In this document: positions 9,082-17,749 of the stretch, piece after piece
Layout: each line of letters opens with the position of its first letter
Position numbering within the stretch: position 1 is the stretch's first letter
Assembly (NCBI GenBank): GCA_049614485.1
Contig: JBMZDR010000001.1
Coordinates: forward strand, 124,001-188,000
DNA: 64,000 nucleotides
From: GCA-2733415 sp049614485
GTDB lineage: Bacteria > Bacteroidota > Bacteroidia > Flavobacteriales > Flavobacteriaceae
Direction: 5' to 3'
The notes under the pieces: generated by a model
Database searches by the model: none
What the model was told of the DNA's origin: nothing
The model's input: only the letters and a program-made list of their open reading frames with translations
Translations under genes and position numbers: made by a program

Positions 9082-10104
9082 ATGAAAATATTAGTTACAG
9101 GTGGCGTAGGTTTTATAGGGTCGCATACAGTAGTCGAGTTACAAGAGAAAGGGCATGATGTTGTCATTGTAGATAATTTGTCCAATTCTTCAGAAGATGT
9201 CTTAAAAGGCATAGTTGCAATAACAGGAATGGCCCCTGAATTTGTTAAACTTGACTTAAGACATAAAGCTGATGTAAGTACTTTTTTTGAGACTCATGAA
9301 ATTGATGGTGTTATACATTTTGCTGCTAGTAAAGCAGTTGGAGAAAGTGTAAATGATCCGTTGTTGTATTATGAGAATAATATTTCCACACTAGTTTATG
9401 TGTTACAAGAGTTAGAAAAGCATCAAATTTCAAACTTTATATTTTCAAGTTCATGTACCGTTTATGGCCAAGCAGATGAATTGCCAATAACAGAAAATGC
9501 TGCGGTTAAAAAAGCAGAATCGCCATATGGAAATACCAAACAAATTGGAGAAGAAATTATTCAAGATGTTTGTCAGGTATCTTCTCAATTGAACGCAATA
9601 GCATTACGTTATTTTAATCCAATTGGGGCGCATCCATCTGCAGAAATTGGTGAATTGCCAATAGGAGTACCTCAAAACTTAGTTCCGTATATCATGCAAA
9701 CAGGTATTGGAATTCGATCTGAGTTATCTGTCTTTGGAGATGATTACCCAACAAAAGACGGCACATGTATAAGAGATTATATTCATGTGGTCGATTTGGC
9801 GAAAGCTCATGTAGTTGCAATGGAGCGTCTATTAGAGAAAAAAAACAAATCAAAGTTTGAAACGTTTAATGTAGGTACAGGTAAGGGAAGTACCGTGTTG
9901 GAAGTAATTCAGTCTTTTGAGCGTGTGTCTAATACTCAGTTAAATTATAAAATAGCACCAAGAAGAGCAGGTGATGTTATTTCTGCTTATGCTGATACTA
10001 CGAAAGTAAAATCAGAACTTGGTTGGATGTCAGAGTCTACTTTAGATGACGCTGTAAAATCAGCATGGGATTGGGAAAATAAATTAAAAAAAGGAAGGTT
10101 GTAA
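9082..10104 (+). CDS. galE: UDP-glucose 4-epimerase
   Basis: Extended SDR enzyme of 340 residues that interconverts UDP-glucose and UDP-galactose using tightly bound NAD. The Rossmann motif TGGVGFIGS sits at 6-14, the catalytic triad is S124 with Y149 and K153 (SPYGNTK), and the VxVFGDDYPTKDGTCIRDYIHV-type signature lies near residue 225 (GDDYPTKDGTCIRDYIHV). Length and motifs are standard for GalE rather than for dehydratases or Gne-only enzymes, though UDP-GlcNAc epimerisation cannot be excluded. It is in tandem with the sugar aminotransferase, so a joint role in surface polysaccharide precursors is likely. Confidence 0.93.
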   Translation: MKILVTGGVGFIGSHTVVELQEKGHDVVIVDNLSNSSEDVLKGIVAITGMAPEFVKLDLRHKADVSTFFETHEIDGVIHFAASKAVGESVNDPLLYYENNISTLVYVLQELEKHQISNFIFSSSCTVYGQADELPITENAAVKKAESPYGNTKQIGEEIIQDVCQVSSQLNAIALRYFNPIGAHPSAEIGELPIGVPQNLVPYIMQTGIGIRSELSVFGDDYPTKDGTCIRDYIHVVDLAKAHVVAMERLLEKKNKSKFETFNVGTGKGSTVLEVIQSFERVSNTQLNYKIAPRRAGDVISAYADTTKVKSELGWMSESTLDDAVKSAWDWENKLKKGRL

Positions 10105-10168
10105 GACACTAAAACTAAAAAAGTAACGTTTTTAAACTAAAATAGCCCCAAATTTGATACATCTGTTC

Positions 10169-10624
10169 TTGAGAAAGTTTTTCTACCTACTTATGTGTTT
10201 AGTGGGGATTGTGTGTAATGTGCAATGCACAGGACGCAACACTTCACAAATTAATTTTCCTGAGAACAGGTGGTATCAATCCGATGTGTTGGAATTGAAA
10301 TACACACCATCCACTCCAACAAAGCCAAAAGAAATTAGCATAAAATTGAGTTATGTACATGGCTTTCAGTTTACTGAAATTCCATTAGAATTATACATAA
10401 CTTCTCCAACTCATCAAATAGAATCCTTGCCGTTTACATTAAAACTATTTGATAAAAACCTCAATGAAAAAGGAGATTGTATTGGCGATTATTGTGATAT
10501 TGACTATACTATAAAAAGCGATTATGTTTTTTCACAAGAAGGTGTTTACACTATTCAAGTATTGAATACCTTTCAACACACCTACCTTCCTAATGTGTTT
10601 TCTGCTGAAATAATTGTTGAGTAA
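10169..10624 (+). CDS. Lipoprotein, distantly GldH-like
   Basis: From TTG 10169 the product starts MRKFFYLLMCLVGIVCNVQC, a lipoprotein signal with Cys at 20; TTG 10154 (five residues longer) is also possible. The mature ~130 residues are beta-rich. They share with GldH the arrangement of an early Trp-containing NRWYQSD, a hydrophobic Y..NF-like central strand (FQFTEIPLELYITSP) and a terminal EGVYTIQV strand, but identity looks weak. GldH is an outer-membrane lipoprotein of the gliding/type IX secretion machinery. I treat this as resemblance only. Two extra Cys (GDCIGDYCDIDY) may form a disulfide. No clear promoter was found. Confidence 0.5.
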   Translation: MRKFFYLLMCLVGIVCNVQCTGRNTSQINFPENRWYQSDVLELKYTPSTPTKPKEISIKLSYVHGFQFTEIPLELYITSPTHQIESLPFTLKLFDKNLNEKGDCIGDYCDIDYTIKSDYVFSQEGVYTIQVLNTFQHTYLPNVFSAEIIVE

Positions 10625-10756
10625 TTCCCTTCTGAATTTTTTTACTGGTATTGATTTTTTTTAAGCTAAAGGATAAATAGTTAAAAACTAATAAATAATA
10701 GTTATTGTTAGGTGTTTTCTTGTATTTGGTGTAAGTTGTTTGTGTAAAATAAAACA

Positions 10757-10897
10757 ATGATCTTGAGAGAAATAAGCACAATAGTGTTTTTAGTGCTGTT
10801 TGTACCGCTTTATTATTTTTCTATATCTAATTCACCAGAAAAAAATTACAGGATTAATCAATACAATTATAATGTTGGTTATTGTTATTTGGTGTGA
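10757..10897 (+). CDS. Possible 46-residue membrane peptide
   Basis: ATG at 10757 opens a 46-codon frame ending TGA at 10897. It begins MILREISTIVFLVLFVPLYYF, one hydrophobic segment after a short charged start, then a polar Asn/Tyr-rich tail. There is no Shine-Dalgarno sequence or TAnnTTTG box, and no family is recognised. In such AT-rich DNA a chance frame is likely; conservation in related genomes would decide. Confidence 0.2.
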   Translation: MILREISTIVFLVLFVPLYYFSISNSPEKNYRINQYNYNVGYCYLV

Positions 10898-10926
10898 CAA
10901 TTTAAAACTAAAACCAGCATAAACAC

Positions 10927-10962
10927 AAAAGCTCAGCTAATTATAATTAACTGAGCTTTTTA
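10927..10962 (-). terminator. Intrinsic terminator of fabD, possibly bidirectional
   Basis: Inverted repeat AAAAGCTCAG...CTGAGCTTTT with a complementary AT-rich centre (TAATTA/TAATTA). On the minus strand it lies 18 bp after the fabD stop and is followed by TTTTGTGTTT. The plus-strand side also has a T-rich run. Confidence 0.75.
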
Positions 10963-10979
10963 TTATTAAGGATGATTTG

Positions 10980-11873
10980 TTACGCTTCAATGTTTAAGCT
11001 TGCGCCATTTGCATCAACAGTTCGGTCAATTTTACGCATTAGGCCTTGTAATACTTTTCCAGGTCCTACTTCGGTAAATGATGTTCCGCCATCTGCTACC
11101 ATTTGTTGTATAGTTTGCGTCCATTTTACAGGTGCGGTTAATTGAGAAATTAAGTTCTTTTTTATTTCTTCAGGATCAGTCACTGCACTTGCTGTAACAT
11201 TTTGATATATTGGGCAAGATGGTGTGCTAAAAGTTGTGTTTTCAATTGCAGCTGCTAATTCTTCTCTAGCTGGTTCCATCATTGGCGAATGAAATGCTCC
11301 TCCAACAGGCAGTACTAGTGCTCTTCTTGCGCCTTCTTCCTTTAGGGCTTCACAAGCGGCGTTAATAGAATCAATTTCTCCAGAAATTACTAATTGTCCT
11401 GGACAGTTGTAGTTTGCTGCAACAACAACGCCTTCTGTCATAGCGCATATTTTTTCAACAACATCGTCTTCTAAACCTAATACGGCTGCCATAGTACTTG
11501 GTTGTAATTCACAGGCTTTTTGCATAGCTAAGGCACGTTGTGAGACTAGTTTTAATCCGTCCTCAAAAGACAAGGCGCCATTTGCAACTAAGGCAGAAAA
11601 CTCGCCTAAGGAGTGCCCTGCAACCATTTCAGGCTTAAAAGTGTCGCCTAAAGTTTTTGCTAAAATTACTGAGTGTAAAAATATGGCTGGTTGTGTTACT
11701 TTAGTTTCTTTTAACTGCTCAGCTGTTCCTTCAAACATGATGTCAGTAATGTTAAAACCTAAAATGTTATTTGCTTTTTCAAATAAAGCTTGTGCTTCAT
11801 CAGAGTTTTCATATAAGTCTAAGCCCATTCCAGAAAATTGAGCCCCTTGGCCAGGGAAAATGTATGCTTTCAT
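10980..11873 (-). CDS. fabD: Malonyl-CoA:ACP transacylase
   Basis: Transfers malonyl from CoA to acyl carrier protein, feeding type II fatty acid synthesis in the cytoplasm. The 297-residue protein has the standard features: GQGAQ at 8-12, nucleophile S88 in GHSLGE, R113 in the SQRALAMQ helix and the partner H195 in GAFHSPMM. The sequence is full length with an ordinary ATG start. It stands apart from other fab genes here, with its own -7 box at 11935-11942 and a terminator right after the stop. Confidence 0.95.
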   Translation of the reverse strand: MKAYIFPGQGAQFSGMGLDLYENSDEAQALFEKANNILGFNITDIMFEGTAEQLKETKVTQPAIFLHSVILAKTLGDTFKPEMVAGHSLGEFSALVANGALSFEDGLKLVSQRALAMQKACELQPSTMAAVLGLEDDVVEKICAMTEGVVVAANYNCPGQLVISGEIDSINAACEALKEEGARRALVLPVGGAFHSPMMEPAREELAAAIENTTFSTPSCPIYQNVTASAVTDPEEIKKNLISQLTAPVKWTQTIQQMVADGGTSFTEVGPGKVLQGLMRKIDRTVDANGASLNIEA

Positions 11874-11934
11874 AATGCTATGTTTTTTAATTTCTTTTTA
11901 TAAAGTAGCAATTAAGTTTAATAATTGTAATCTA

Positions 11935-11942
11935 CAAAATTA
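11935..11942 (-). promoter_or_regulatory. -7 box TAATTTTG upstream of fabD
   Basis: Matches TAnnTTTG on the minus strand, 62 bp upstream of the fabD start. No TTG at the expected -33 distance, so confidence is moderate. Confidence 0.4.
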
Positions 11943-12067
11943 CGGAATTATATATAAACCTCGTTCAGTGTTTAAAAAAGGTTAAGACCTATTGTTGTTG
12001 TTAATATAATTGTGAACTATATAAGTGATATATTTACAGTATTGAATAAAAATAGATACAAAGTTAA

Positions 12068-13060
12068 ATGGCTAAAGCAGTACTTAAAGACATCACAATT
12101 CTTGGTCAGAAAATAGAACCAGGAAAAAGCTATCAAATAAAAATTGACATAGCTCGCCTGCATACAAGAACAAAAATTGAAGTACCTGTAATTATTACTA
12201 GAGCCAAAAAGGATGGGCCTTGTGTGTTGTTAAGTGCAGGTATTCATGGTAATGAGGTTAATGGTGTTGAAATTGTTAGGCAAATGGTTTCAAATAAATT
12301 CAATGTTCCAGATGCAGGAATGATTATTTGTGTGCCAGTGCTAAATGTGTTTGGTTTTCTTATAAAAACCAGGCAGTTTCCAGATGGGAAAGATTTGAAT
12401 CGATTTTTTCCGGGCTCTAAAAGTGGCTCTTTAGCAAGTAAATTTGCCTATGTTTTTATGAATGAAATTGTGGTTCATGCAGATTATTGTATAGATTATC
12501 ACACAGGGGGTGATGATCGATTTAATTATTCACAAATTAGAATTTCAAATGATGATACTGACACCTTAAAATTAGCTCAGGTTTTTGGTGCGAAATTTAT
12601 AAAATACTCATCACATAGAGAGAAGTCTTACAGAGAAGCAGCTACTAGTTTAGGGAAAAAAGTCTTGTTATTTGAGGGGGGGAAATCATTAGATCTAGAT
12701 AGGCAAGTCACACATTCTGGTATAACTGGCGCATTAAATGTGTTAGATTATTTAGGGGTGAAACAATTTCCTAAAGATTACGAGCCTTATAAAGAACGTA
12801 CAAAGCAAGTTGTTTTTGAAGATTCAATTTGGGTACGTGCAAAATATTCTGGTATGTACCGCTCTGTCATTAGAAACGGTGCTAAAGTTAGTAAGGGTGA
12901 TATTATAGGTTTAATAACTGACCCATATGGTTTTTTTGAACGTAAAGTAAAAGCTTCTAAAACAGGCTATATTATTTGTTTAAACCATTCGCCAATAGTG
13001 AATCAGGGTGATGCAATAGCGCATATTGCAATTTCAGCTACATTGAAAAATAAGGGTTAA
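12068..13060 (+). CDS. Succinylglutamate desuccinylase/aspartoacylase-family zinc hydrolase
   Basis: A 330-residue M14-like metallo-hydrolase of the AstE/AspA family. Zinc ligands are visible as H60 and E63 (GIHGNEVNG) and H145 (IDYHTGG), the DLNR substrate motif is at 109-112, and the probable catalytic Glu is E203 (LLFEGG). A C-terminal barrel-sandwich domain (~235-325) resembles the biotinyl-lipoyl-like lobe of the family. In many marine bacteria this gene sits beside rimK-type glutamate ligases; no such partner is present here. The natural substrate, an N-acyl amino acid or a peptide amide, cannot be deduced. Confidence 0.82.
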   Translation: MAKAVLKDITILGQKIEPGKSYQIKIDIARLHTRTKIEVPVIITRAKKDGPCVLLSAGIHGNEVNGVEIVRQMVSNKFNVPDAGMIICVPVLNVFGFLIKTRQFPDGKDLNRFFPGSKSGSLASKFAYVFMNEIVVHADYCIDYHTGGDDRFNYSQIRISNDDTDTLKLAQVFGAKFIKYSSHREKSYREAATSLGKKVLLFEGGKSLDLDRQVTHSGITGALNVLDYLGVKQFPKDYEPYKERTKQVVFEDSIWVRAKYSGMYRSVIRNGAKVSKGDIIGLITDPYGFFERKVKASKTGYIICLNHSPIVNQGDAIAHIAISATLKNKG

Positions 13061-13067
13061 CGGCTTT

Positions 13068-13916
13068 TTATGCTCTTTCGTATGTGATGTAACTGTAGTT
13101 GTAATCGTGTTTATCGTCTTTAAAACAGTCCTCACGCGCAATTTCTTTCCAAGAATTATTTAATTCAGGGAAAAAGGTGTCTGCCTCAAAGTTATGGTCA
13201 ACTCTCGTAAGTTCTATTTTATGAGCAATACTTAGTGCTTGTTTGTATATTTCACCACCACCAATTATAAACGGTTGAGAATCTTCTTTTGTTATTTCTA
13301 AAGCTTCCTGAAGTGAATGTACTACTACTGCATTTTCTGCGGTGTAGTTAAGGTCTCTAGTAATTACAACATTGGTTCTGTTGGGTAAGGCTTTTGGGAA
13401 ACTTTCAAATGTTTTTCGCCCCATAATAATTGCATGACCAGAAGTTAATTGTTTAAAACGTTTAAGGTCGTTACTTAAATGCCAAATTAACTTATTGTCT
13501 TTACCAATTTCATTATTTTTTGCTGCTGCTGCAATTATAGTAATGACTTGATTGTTTTTTTGTGTCGAAGCAGTGTTCTCTTTAAAGCGCTCTTCTTTTA
13601 GAACTTTTTTTTCGAGTTTAATTACTTTCTTATCGTGCTTAGCAAGAATTTTATCGGTTTGAGCACGTTCCCATTCTTTGTTGAAAAAACGATTGGTGAT
13701 GTACACGTTTACAACATGCATGATAAACAGAAATGACCAAATGAGTATTGCTATAATATACCAGTTGGCTAAGAGTTGATCACCAAGCCCTAAAATTTTA
13801 TTAGCTACCGTTAAAAAAACTGAACCTATTATAAATAAAAAAAAATGAAAATATAAACGTTTTTTTTGCTTAGTACGTTTTCTAGCGTTTTCGTATTGTT
13901 CGTGTTGGTTTGTCAT
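13068..13916 (-). CDS. 2TM-domain/dihydrofolate reductase fusion
   Basis: The C-terminal ~160 residues (123-282) are a complete dihydrofolate reductase: ITIIAAAAKNNEIGKDN, then LIWHLSNDLKRFK with catalytic acid D150, an IIMGRKTFES loop and an IIGGGEIYKQAL NADPH-binding strand. It reduces dihydrofolate made by thymidylate synthase, whose gene lies two genes upstream in the same direction. The N-terminal ~120 residues form a 2TM domain (helices ~21-40 and 52-72) and a charged linker, so the enzyme should be tethered to the inner membrane on its cytoplasmic side. Both domains are intact and in one frame. I am confident of the enzyme and less sure of the purpose of the anchor. Confidence 0.9.
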   Translation of the reverse strand: MTNQHEQYENARKRTKQKKRLYFHFFLFIIGSVFLTVANKILGLGDQLLANWYIIAILIWSFLFIMHVVNVYITNRFFNKEWERAQTDKILAKHDKKVIKLEKKVLKEERFKENTASTQKNNQVITIIAAAAKNNEIGKDNKLIWHLSNDLKRFKQLTSGHAIIMGRKTFESFPKALPNRTNVVITRDLNYTAENAVVVHSLQEALEITKEDSQPFIIGGGEIYKQALSIAHKIELTRVDHNFEADTFFPELNNSWKEIAREDCFKDDKHDYNYSYITYERA

Positions 13917-13942
13917 AGCGATGTTTATAATACTACAATTTA

Positions 13943-14383
13943 CTAAAATTCTTGAAAATTAACTTTCATTAATATGCTAAAAGGTGTATCTACAGGTTCA
14001 CCATTTGAGTAGCCAGGTTTTTTAAACTTCGGAATACGCTTTAACACTCTAATGGCTTCCGCTGCAATAGCCCTATGGTTGGCTTTTGCGTTAACCTGTT
14101 CAATTTTCCCTTTTTTATTGACTACAAATTCTACTTTAAATTGTGTGTATTGTTGTTGAGGGAATAAATCACTTGCAAGTTCGACGTCAAAACTCACTTT
14201 TATAAAATTGATTATTTTTTCGGTTGTACAATTTCTTAAGTAATCATTTCCGAAATTTTCGTTACAGTTTCTGAAAACAGGGAAAACTTGTGGTCCGTTT
14301 AAAGCAACGGGTTCTTTATCTGAACTCTGTGAGAATACAGCGCTTGATAAAATACAAGCAAGTACTAAAATAAATTTCTTCAT
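13943..14383 (-). CDS. Secreted protein with TonB C-terminal-like domain
   Basis: From ATG 14383 the product is 146 residues, with signal peptide MKKFILVLACILSSAVFSQ. This start lies 4 bp after the thyA stop; the longer frame would overlap thyA. The mature protein has a PVFRNC...CTTEKI motif and then YTQFKVEFVVNKKGKIEQVNAK, AIRVLKRIPKFKKP and ILMKVNFQ. That is the beta-alpha-beta pattern of the TonB C-terminal domain found in many stand-alone Bacteroidetes secreted proteins. It has no transmembrane energiser segment of its own, so it is unlikely to be a classic TonB. Function unknown; it sits between thyA and the DHFR fusion, probably as a co-transcribed passenger. Confidence 0.65.
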   Translation of the reverse strand: MKKFILVLACILSSAVFSQSSDKEPVALNGPQVFPVFRNCNENFGNDYLRNCTTEKIINFIKVSFDVELASDLFPQQQYTQFKVEFVVNKKGKIEQVNAKANHRAIAAEAIRVLKRIPKFKKPGYSNGEPVDTPFSILMKVNFQEF

Positions 14384-14387
14384 AAAA

Positions 14388-15212
14388 CTATACGGCAACA
14401 GCCCCTTTAATTCCTGGGTGTGGATTGTAATTCACTAATTCAAAATCGTCAAAAGTGAAGTCTTCGATGTTTGTAATGTTCGGATTCATCTTCATAGTAG
14501 GCAATTCTCTTGTCTCTCTTGATAGTTGTAAATCGAATTGTTCTTTGTGGTTGTTGTAAATATGTGCATCACCAAAAGTGTGTACAAAATCACCTGCTTC
14601 TAAGCCACAAACTTGTGCAATCATCATTGTTAATAACGCATAAGATGCGATGTTAAAAGGCACGCCTAAAAAGATGTCTGCACTACGTTGGTATAATTGA
14701 CATGACAGTTTTCCGTCAGCTACATAAAACTGAAAGAAGGCATGACATGGTGGTAGAGCTGCTTTGTTGTTAGCAACATTCTCACTAAAAGACACAGAAG
14801 TATCAGGTAAAACAGAAGGATTCCATGCGGCAACTAACATGCGTCTGCTGTCTGGATTGTTTTTAATTGTAGAGATTACTTCTTGTAATTGGTCAATATC
14901 ATCAGAGTTCCAGTTACGCCATTGGTGTCCGTAAACAGGTCCTAAGTCGCCATTTTCATCAGCCCAATCATTCCATATTTTCACACCATTATCTTGTAAA
15001 TATTTGATATTAGTATCACCTTTTATAAACCATAATAGCTCATGTATTATAGATTTTAAATGCAGTTTTTTTGTAGTTACCATTGGGAACCCCTCGCTTA
15101 AATCAAATCTCATTTGATAGCCAAACACACTTTTTGTGCCTGTACCGGTTCTATCTCCTTTGTCGTTTCCGTTTTCTAAAACGTGCTTTACTAAATCTAA
15201 ATATTGTTTCAT
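14388..15212 (-). CDS. thyA: Thymidylate synthase
   Basis: Methylates dUMP to dTMP using methylenetetrahydrofolate, releasing dihydrofolate. The 274-residue protein is a standard ThyA: RTGTGT phosphate loop at 21-26, the ELLWFIKGDTN helix, the nucleophile C156 in LPPCHAFFQFYV, the QRSADIFLGVPFNIASYA substrate loop and the C-terminal PGIKGAVAV. It leads a minus-strand operon that ends with the membrane-anchored DHFR, so the two enzymes of the thymidylate cycle are made together. Confidence 0.97.
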   Translation of the reverse strand: MKQYLDLVKHVLENGNDKGDRTGTGTKSVFGYQMRFDLSEGFPMVTTKKLHLKSIIHELLWFIKGDTNIKYLQDNGVKIWNDWADENGDLGPVYGHQWRNWNSDDIDQLQEVISTIKNNPDSRRMLVAAWNPSVLPDTSVSFSENVANNKAALPPCHAFFQFYVADGKLSCQLYQRSADIFLGVPFNIASYALLTMMIAQVCGLEAGDFVHTFGDAHIYNNHKEQFDLQLSRETRELPTMKMNPNITNIEDFTFDDFELVNYNPHPGIKGAVAV

Positions 15213-15248
15213 TTTGATGCTTATTCTAAGAAGAAACTAAACTAAAAA

Positions 15249-15280
15249 AAAAGCTTCAAACGATAACAGTTGAAGCTTTT
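15249..15280 (-). terminator. Intrinsic terminator of the nucleoside transporter gene
   Basis: AAAAGCTTCAA / TTGAAGCTTTT 11-bp arms around a 10-nt loop; on the minus strand nine T residues follow. It lies 50 bp after the transporter stop and just before thyA. Confidence 0.85.
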
Positions 15281-15329
15281 AATATATTATAAAGTTATTA
15301 ACTTTTCAATTGTCTGTGGTAATGCCATA

Positions 15330-17036
15330 TTAACCAATAATCATTCCTGCAATAGTTGCAGAGATTAGAGAGGCTATAGTTCCTCCTATTAAGGCTTTCA
15401 TTCCAAATTCAGATAAGGTTTTACGTTGTCCTGGAGCTAAAGATCCAATTCCGCCAATCTGTATTCCTATAGAGGCGAAATTTGCAAATCCACACAGCAT
15501 ATAGGTTGCCATAATAACAGATTTATTATATGTTAAATGCGTTGCGTTAGACATGTTTTTAAGATCAGCTAATTGAATGTAGCCAACAAATTCACTGGCT
15601 GCTAATTTGATTCCTAATAACTGCCCCATCATCATGACATCTTCGGTGGCAATACCAATTAGCCACATTAAAGGAGCAAATATAGTTCCTAAAATAGCTT
15701 CAAGTGATAATTGTTCGTATGGGGTGTTAGCAAGCATGAAGTTGTTAATTGTTGTCATTTCTCCAACCCAACCTAAAATACCGTTAATCATTGCTATAAA
15801 TGCTACAAAAACTAATAACATGGCACCAACGTTTACGGCTAATTTTAACCCGTCAGTAGTTCCGTTTGCAATGGCATCAAGAATGTTGGAGCCAATTTTT
15901 TCTGATGACACTTTTACATCAGTGTTTACAGTTTCAGTTTGTGGGTATAATATTTTTGAAATTACAATAGCTCCTGGAGCAGCCATAACAGAAGCGGCTA
16001 ATAAGTGCTTTGCAAATTTAAGTCTGAGTAAAGGGTCGTCACCTCCTAAAAAGCCAATATAAGCGGCTAATACTGCGCCTGCAACAGTAGCCATACCACC
16101 TATCATTACTAAAAGAATTTCGGATCTGTTCATTTTTTCCAAATAAGCTTTTATTAATAAAGGAGCTTCTGTTTGTCCTAAAAAGATATTTCCGGCAACA
16201 CTTAAGCTTTCGGCGCCCGAAATTTTTAAAATCTTTGATAGGGCCCAGGCCATTCCTTTAACAACTTTTTGAATGATTCCTAAATAAAATAATACAGATG
16301 TTAATGCTGAGAAAAATAATATAGTTGGGAGTACTTGAAATGCGAAAATAAACCCGAAAGTGTCCATGTCTACAACCAGTCCTTGGAATAAGAACTCGCT
16401 TCCGGCTCTTGTAAAGTCAAGAACATTTACAAATAATTGACCTATCCATTCAAACACCCCTTGTATGAAAGGAATTTTTAATACAGAAACCGCAATAATT
16501 AATTGAAATGCCAAGCCAATTCCTACAGTTTTCCAATTGATATTTTTACGATCACTGCTAAATAAAAAGGCAATAAAAATTAATGATACCATACCTAAAA
16601 TACCTCGCCATAAACTGTTCAATGAAAATCCTTGACTTGGAATAATGGTATCAGTTACTACAGAAGCTGTTGCTTCAGTATCATTTAAAGGGTTGCTGGT
16701 AAATGAATACTTTGTTAGGTTTTCTGTAAAAACTAATGTAGAATCTGTATGTTCTGTAATGCGATACCTTCTAATAGTGTCTTTAGGTTGTGTGTAATAA
16801 AAGATAAGGAGTTCATTTTGTAAAATGTAATCTCCTTTTGCTTTTAAGTTGTTTTTAGCTGTTAATTGGTACTCAAAAGTATTGCCTTCAAGTTTCAAAA
16901 AATCAACATCAGAAATTAAAACGGACTCCTTGTTGTTACTGTTTTTAATCGATTCAAATTGCCAGTTATTTGTAATGTCTTGTCCATAAGTTAATGAACA
17001 CATTAAAAGTGTTAGGCATATTAAAAAGTGTTTCAT
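15330..17036 (-). CDS. CNT-family nucleoside transporter with N-terminal extracytoplasmic domain
   Basis: Residues ~140-568 are a NupC-type concentrative nucleoside transporter: many hydrophobic helices, GQTEAPLLIKAYL (substrate-site QTEAP), the GGMATVAGAVLAAYI helix and the ATEDVMMMGQLLG and GFANFASIGIQIGGIG signatures. It imports nucleosides with Na+ or H+ across the inner membrane. Unusually, the protein begins with a signal peptide (MKHFLICLTLLMCSLTYGQ) and a ~100-residue beta-rich domain resembling lipocalin-like lipoprotein domains, which should lie in the periplasm. Its position upstream of thyA suits pyrimidine salvage, but they are separate transcripts because a terminator lies between them. 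Confidence 0.88.
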   Translation of the reverse strand: MKHFLICLTLLMCSLTYGQDITNNWQFESIKNSNNKESVLISDVDFLKLEGNTFEYQLTAKNNLKAKGDYILQNELLIFYYTQPKDTIRRYRITEHTDSTLVFTENLTKYSFTSNPLNDTEATASVVTDTIIPSQGFSLNSLWRGILGMVSLIFIAFLFSSDRKNINWKTVGIGLAFQLIIAVSVLKIPFIQGVFEWIGQLFVNVLDFTRAGSEFLFQGLVVDMDTFGFIFAFQVLPTILFFSALTSVLFYLGIIQKVVKGMAWALSKILKISGAESLSVAGNIFLGQTEAPLLIKAYLEKMNRSEILLVMIGGMATVAGAVLAAYIGFLGGDDPLLRLKFAKHLLAASVMAAPGAIVISKILYPQTETVNTDVKVSSEKIGSNILDAIANGTTDGLKLAVNVGAMLLVFVAFIAMINGILGWVGEMTTINNFMLANTPYEQLSLEAILGTIFAPLMWLIGIATEDVMMMGQLLGIKLAASEFVGYIQLADLKNMSNATHLTYNKSVIMATYMLCGFANFASIGIQIGGIGSLAPGQRKTLSEFGMKALIGGTIASLISATIAGMIIG

Positions 17037-17092
17037 ATTAAGTAAAGTTTATAGGTAATTTAGGTCACAATAAAATAAAAACCACAATTAGT

Positions 17093-17698
17093 TTATTGTT
17101 CTCGTTTTGAAATTTCGTCTCTTATTTTCGCAGCTGCTTCATAGTCTTCATTAGTTACGGCTTCTTGTAAATAGTCATTCAGCTCTTGAATTGTTAAGTG
17201 GGTGAGGTTACTTGTTGCTTCGTCTTGTTCCTCAAAAACAATATCTTCATTTAAAACATCTAAAGGATCATCTTCTTTTGCAGGAAGGTTTAGGTATATT
17301 CCTGCCTTGTCAAGAATGTTTTTATAGGTGAATATTGGAGAGTTAAATCGTAATGCTAATGCAATTGCGTCTGAGGTTCTTGCATCAATAATTTCTTCTA
17401 TTTTATCACGTTCACAAATAATACTTGAGTAAAATACCCCATCAACAAGTTTATGAATAATTACTTGTTTAACTATAATTTGATATCGATCTGCAAAACT
17501 TTTAAACAAATCATGCGTTAATGGGCGTGGGGGTTTGATTTCTTTTTCTAAGGCAATGGCAATAGATTGTGCTTCAAATGCTCCGATTACGATAGGTAAT
17601 TTTCGTTCGCCATCTACTTCATTCAATATAAGTGCATATGCGCCATTTTGTGTTTGGCTGTATGATATTCCTTTTATATTAAGTCGTACTAAACTCAT
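17093..17698 (-). CDS. Bifunctional nuclease family protein with C-terminal UVR motif
   Basis: A 201-residue protein. Residues ~5-140 form a BFN (DUF151) domain: LPIVIGAFEAQSIAIALE, then RPLTHDLFKSF and IDARTSDAIALALRFNSPIF. Plant BFN1/2 homologues have been reported to cleave DNA and RNA; the bacterial role is unclear. After an acidic linker comes a UvrB/UvrC-type helical motif (LNDYLQEAVTNEDYEAAAKIRDE, ~172-196), a protein-protein contact element. This two-domain layout is common in Bacteroidetes. It sits between etfA and the nucleoside transporter as a separate unit. Confidence 0.83.
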   Translation of the reverse strand: MSLVRLNIKGISYSQTQNGAYALILNEVDGERKLPIVIGAFEAQSIAIALEKEIKPPRPLTHDLFKSFADRYQIIVKQVIIHKLVDGVFYSSIICERDKIEEIIDARTSDAIALALRFNSPIFTYKNILDKAGIYLNLPAKEDDPLDVLNEDIVFEEQDEATSNLTHLTIQELNDYLQEAVTNEDYEAAAKIRDEISKREQ

Positions 17699-17749
17699 TG
17701 TTACATTTTATGAGATTGGATTGTCAATCTGAAATTTGTATTAAAAAGC

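Larger units (their letters stand above)
10625..10979. other. Intergenic region with one possible 46-aa ORF and a terminator
   Basis: About 355 bp between the lipoprotein gene and the end of fabD. It holds a weak 5-bp hairpin with a T-run just after the lipoprotein stop (10623-10643), a possible small membrane ORF (10757-10897) and the strong hairpin at 10927-10962. The rest is AT-rich without recognisable structure. Confidence 0.5.
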
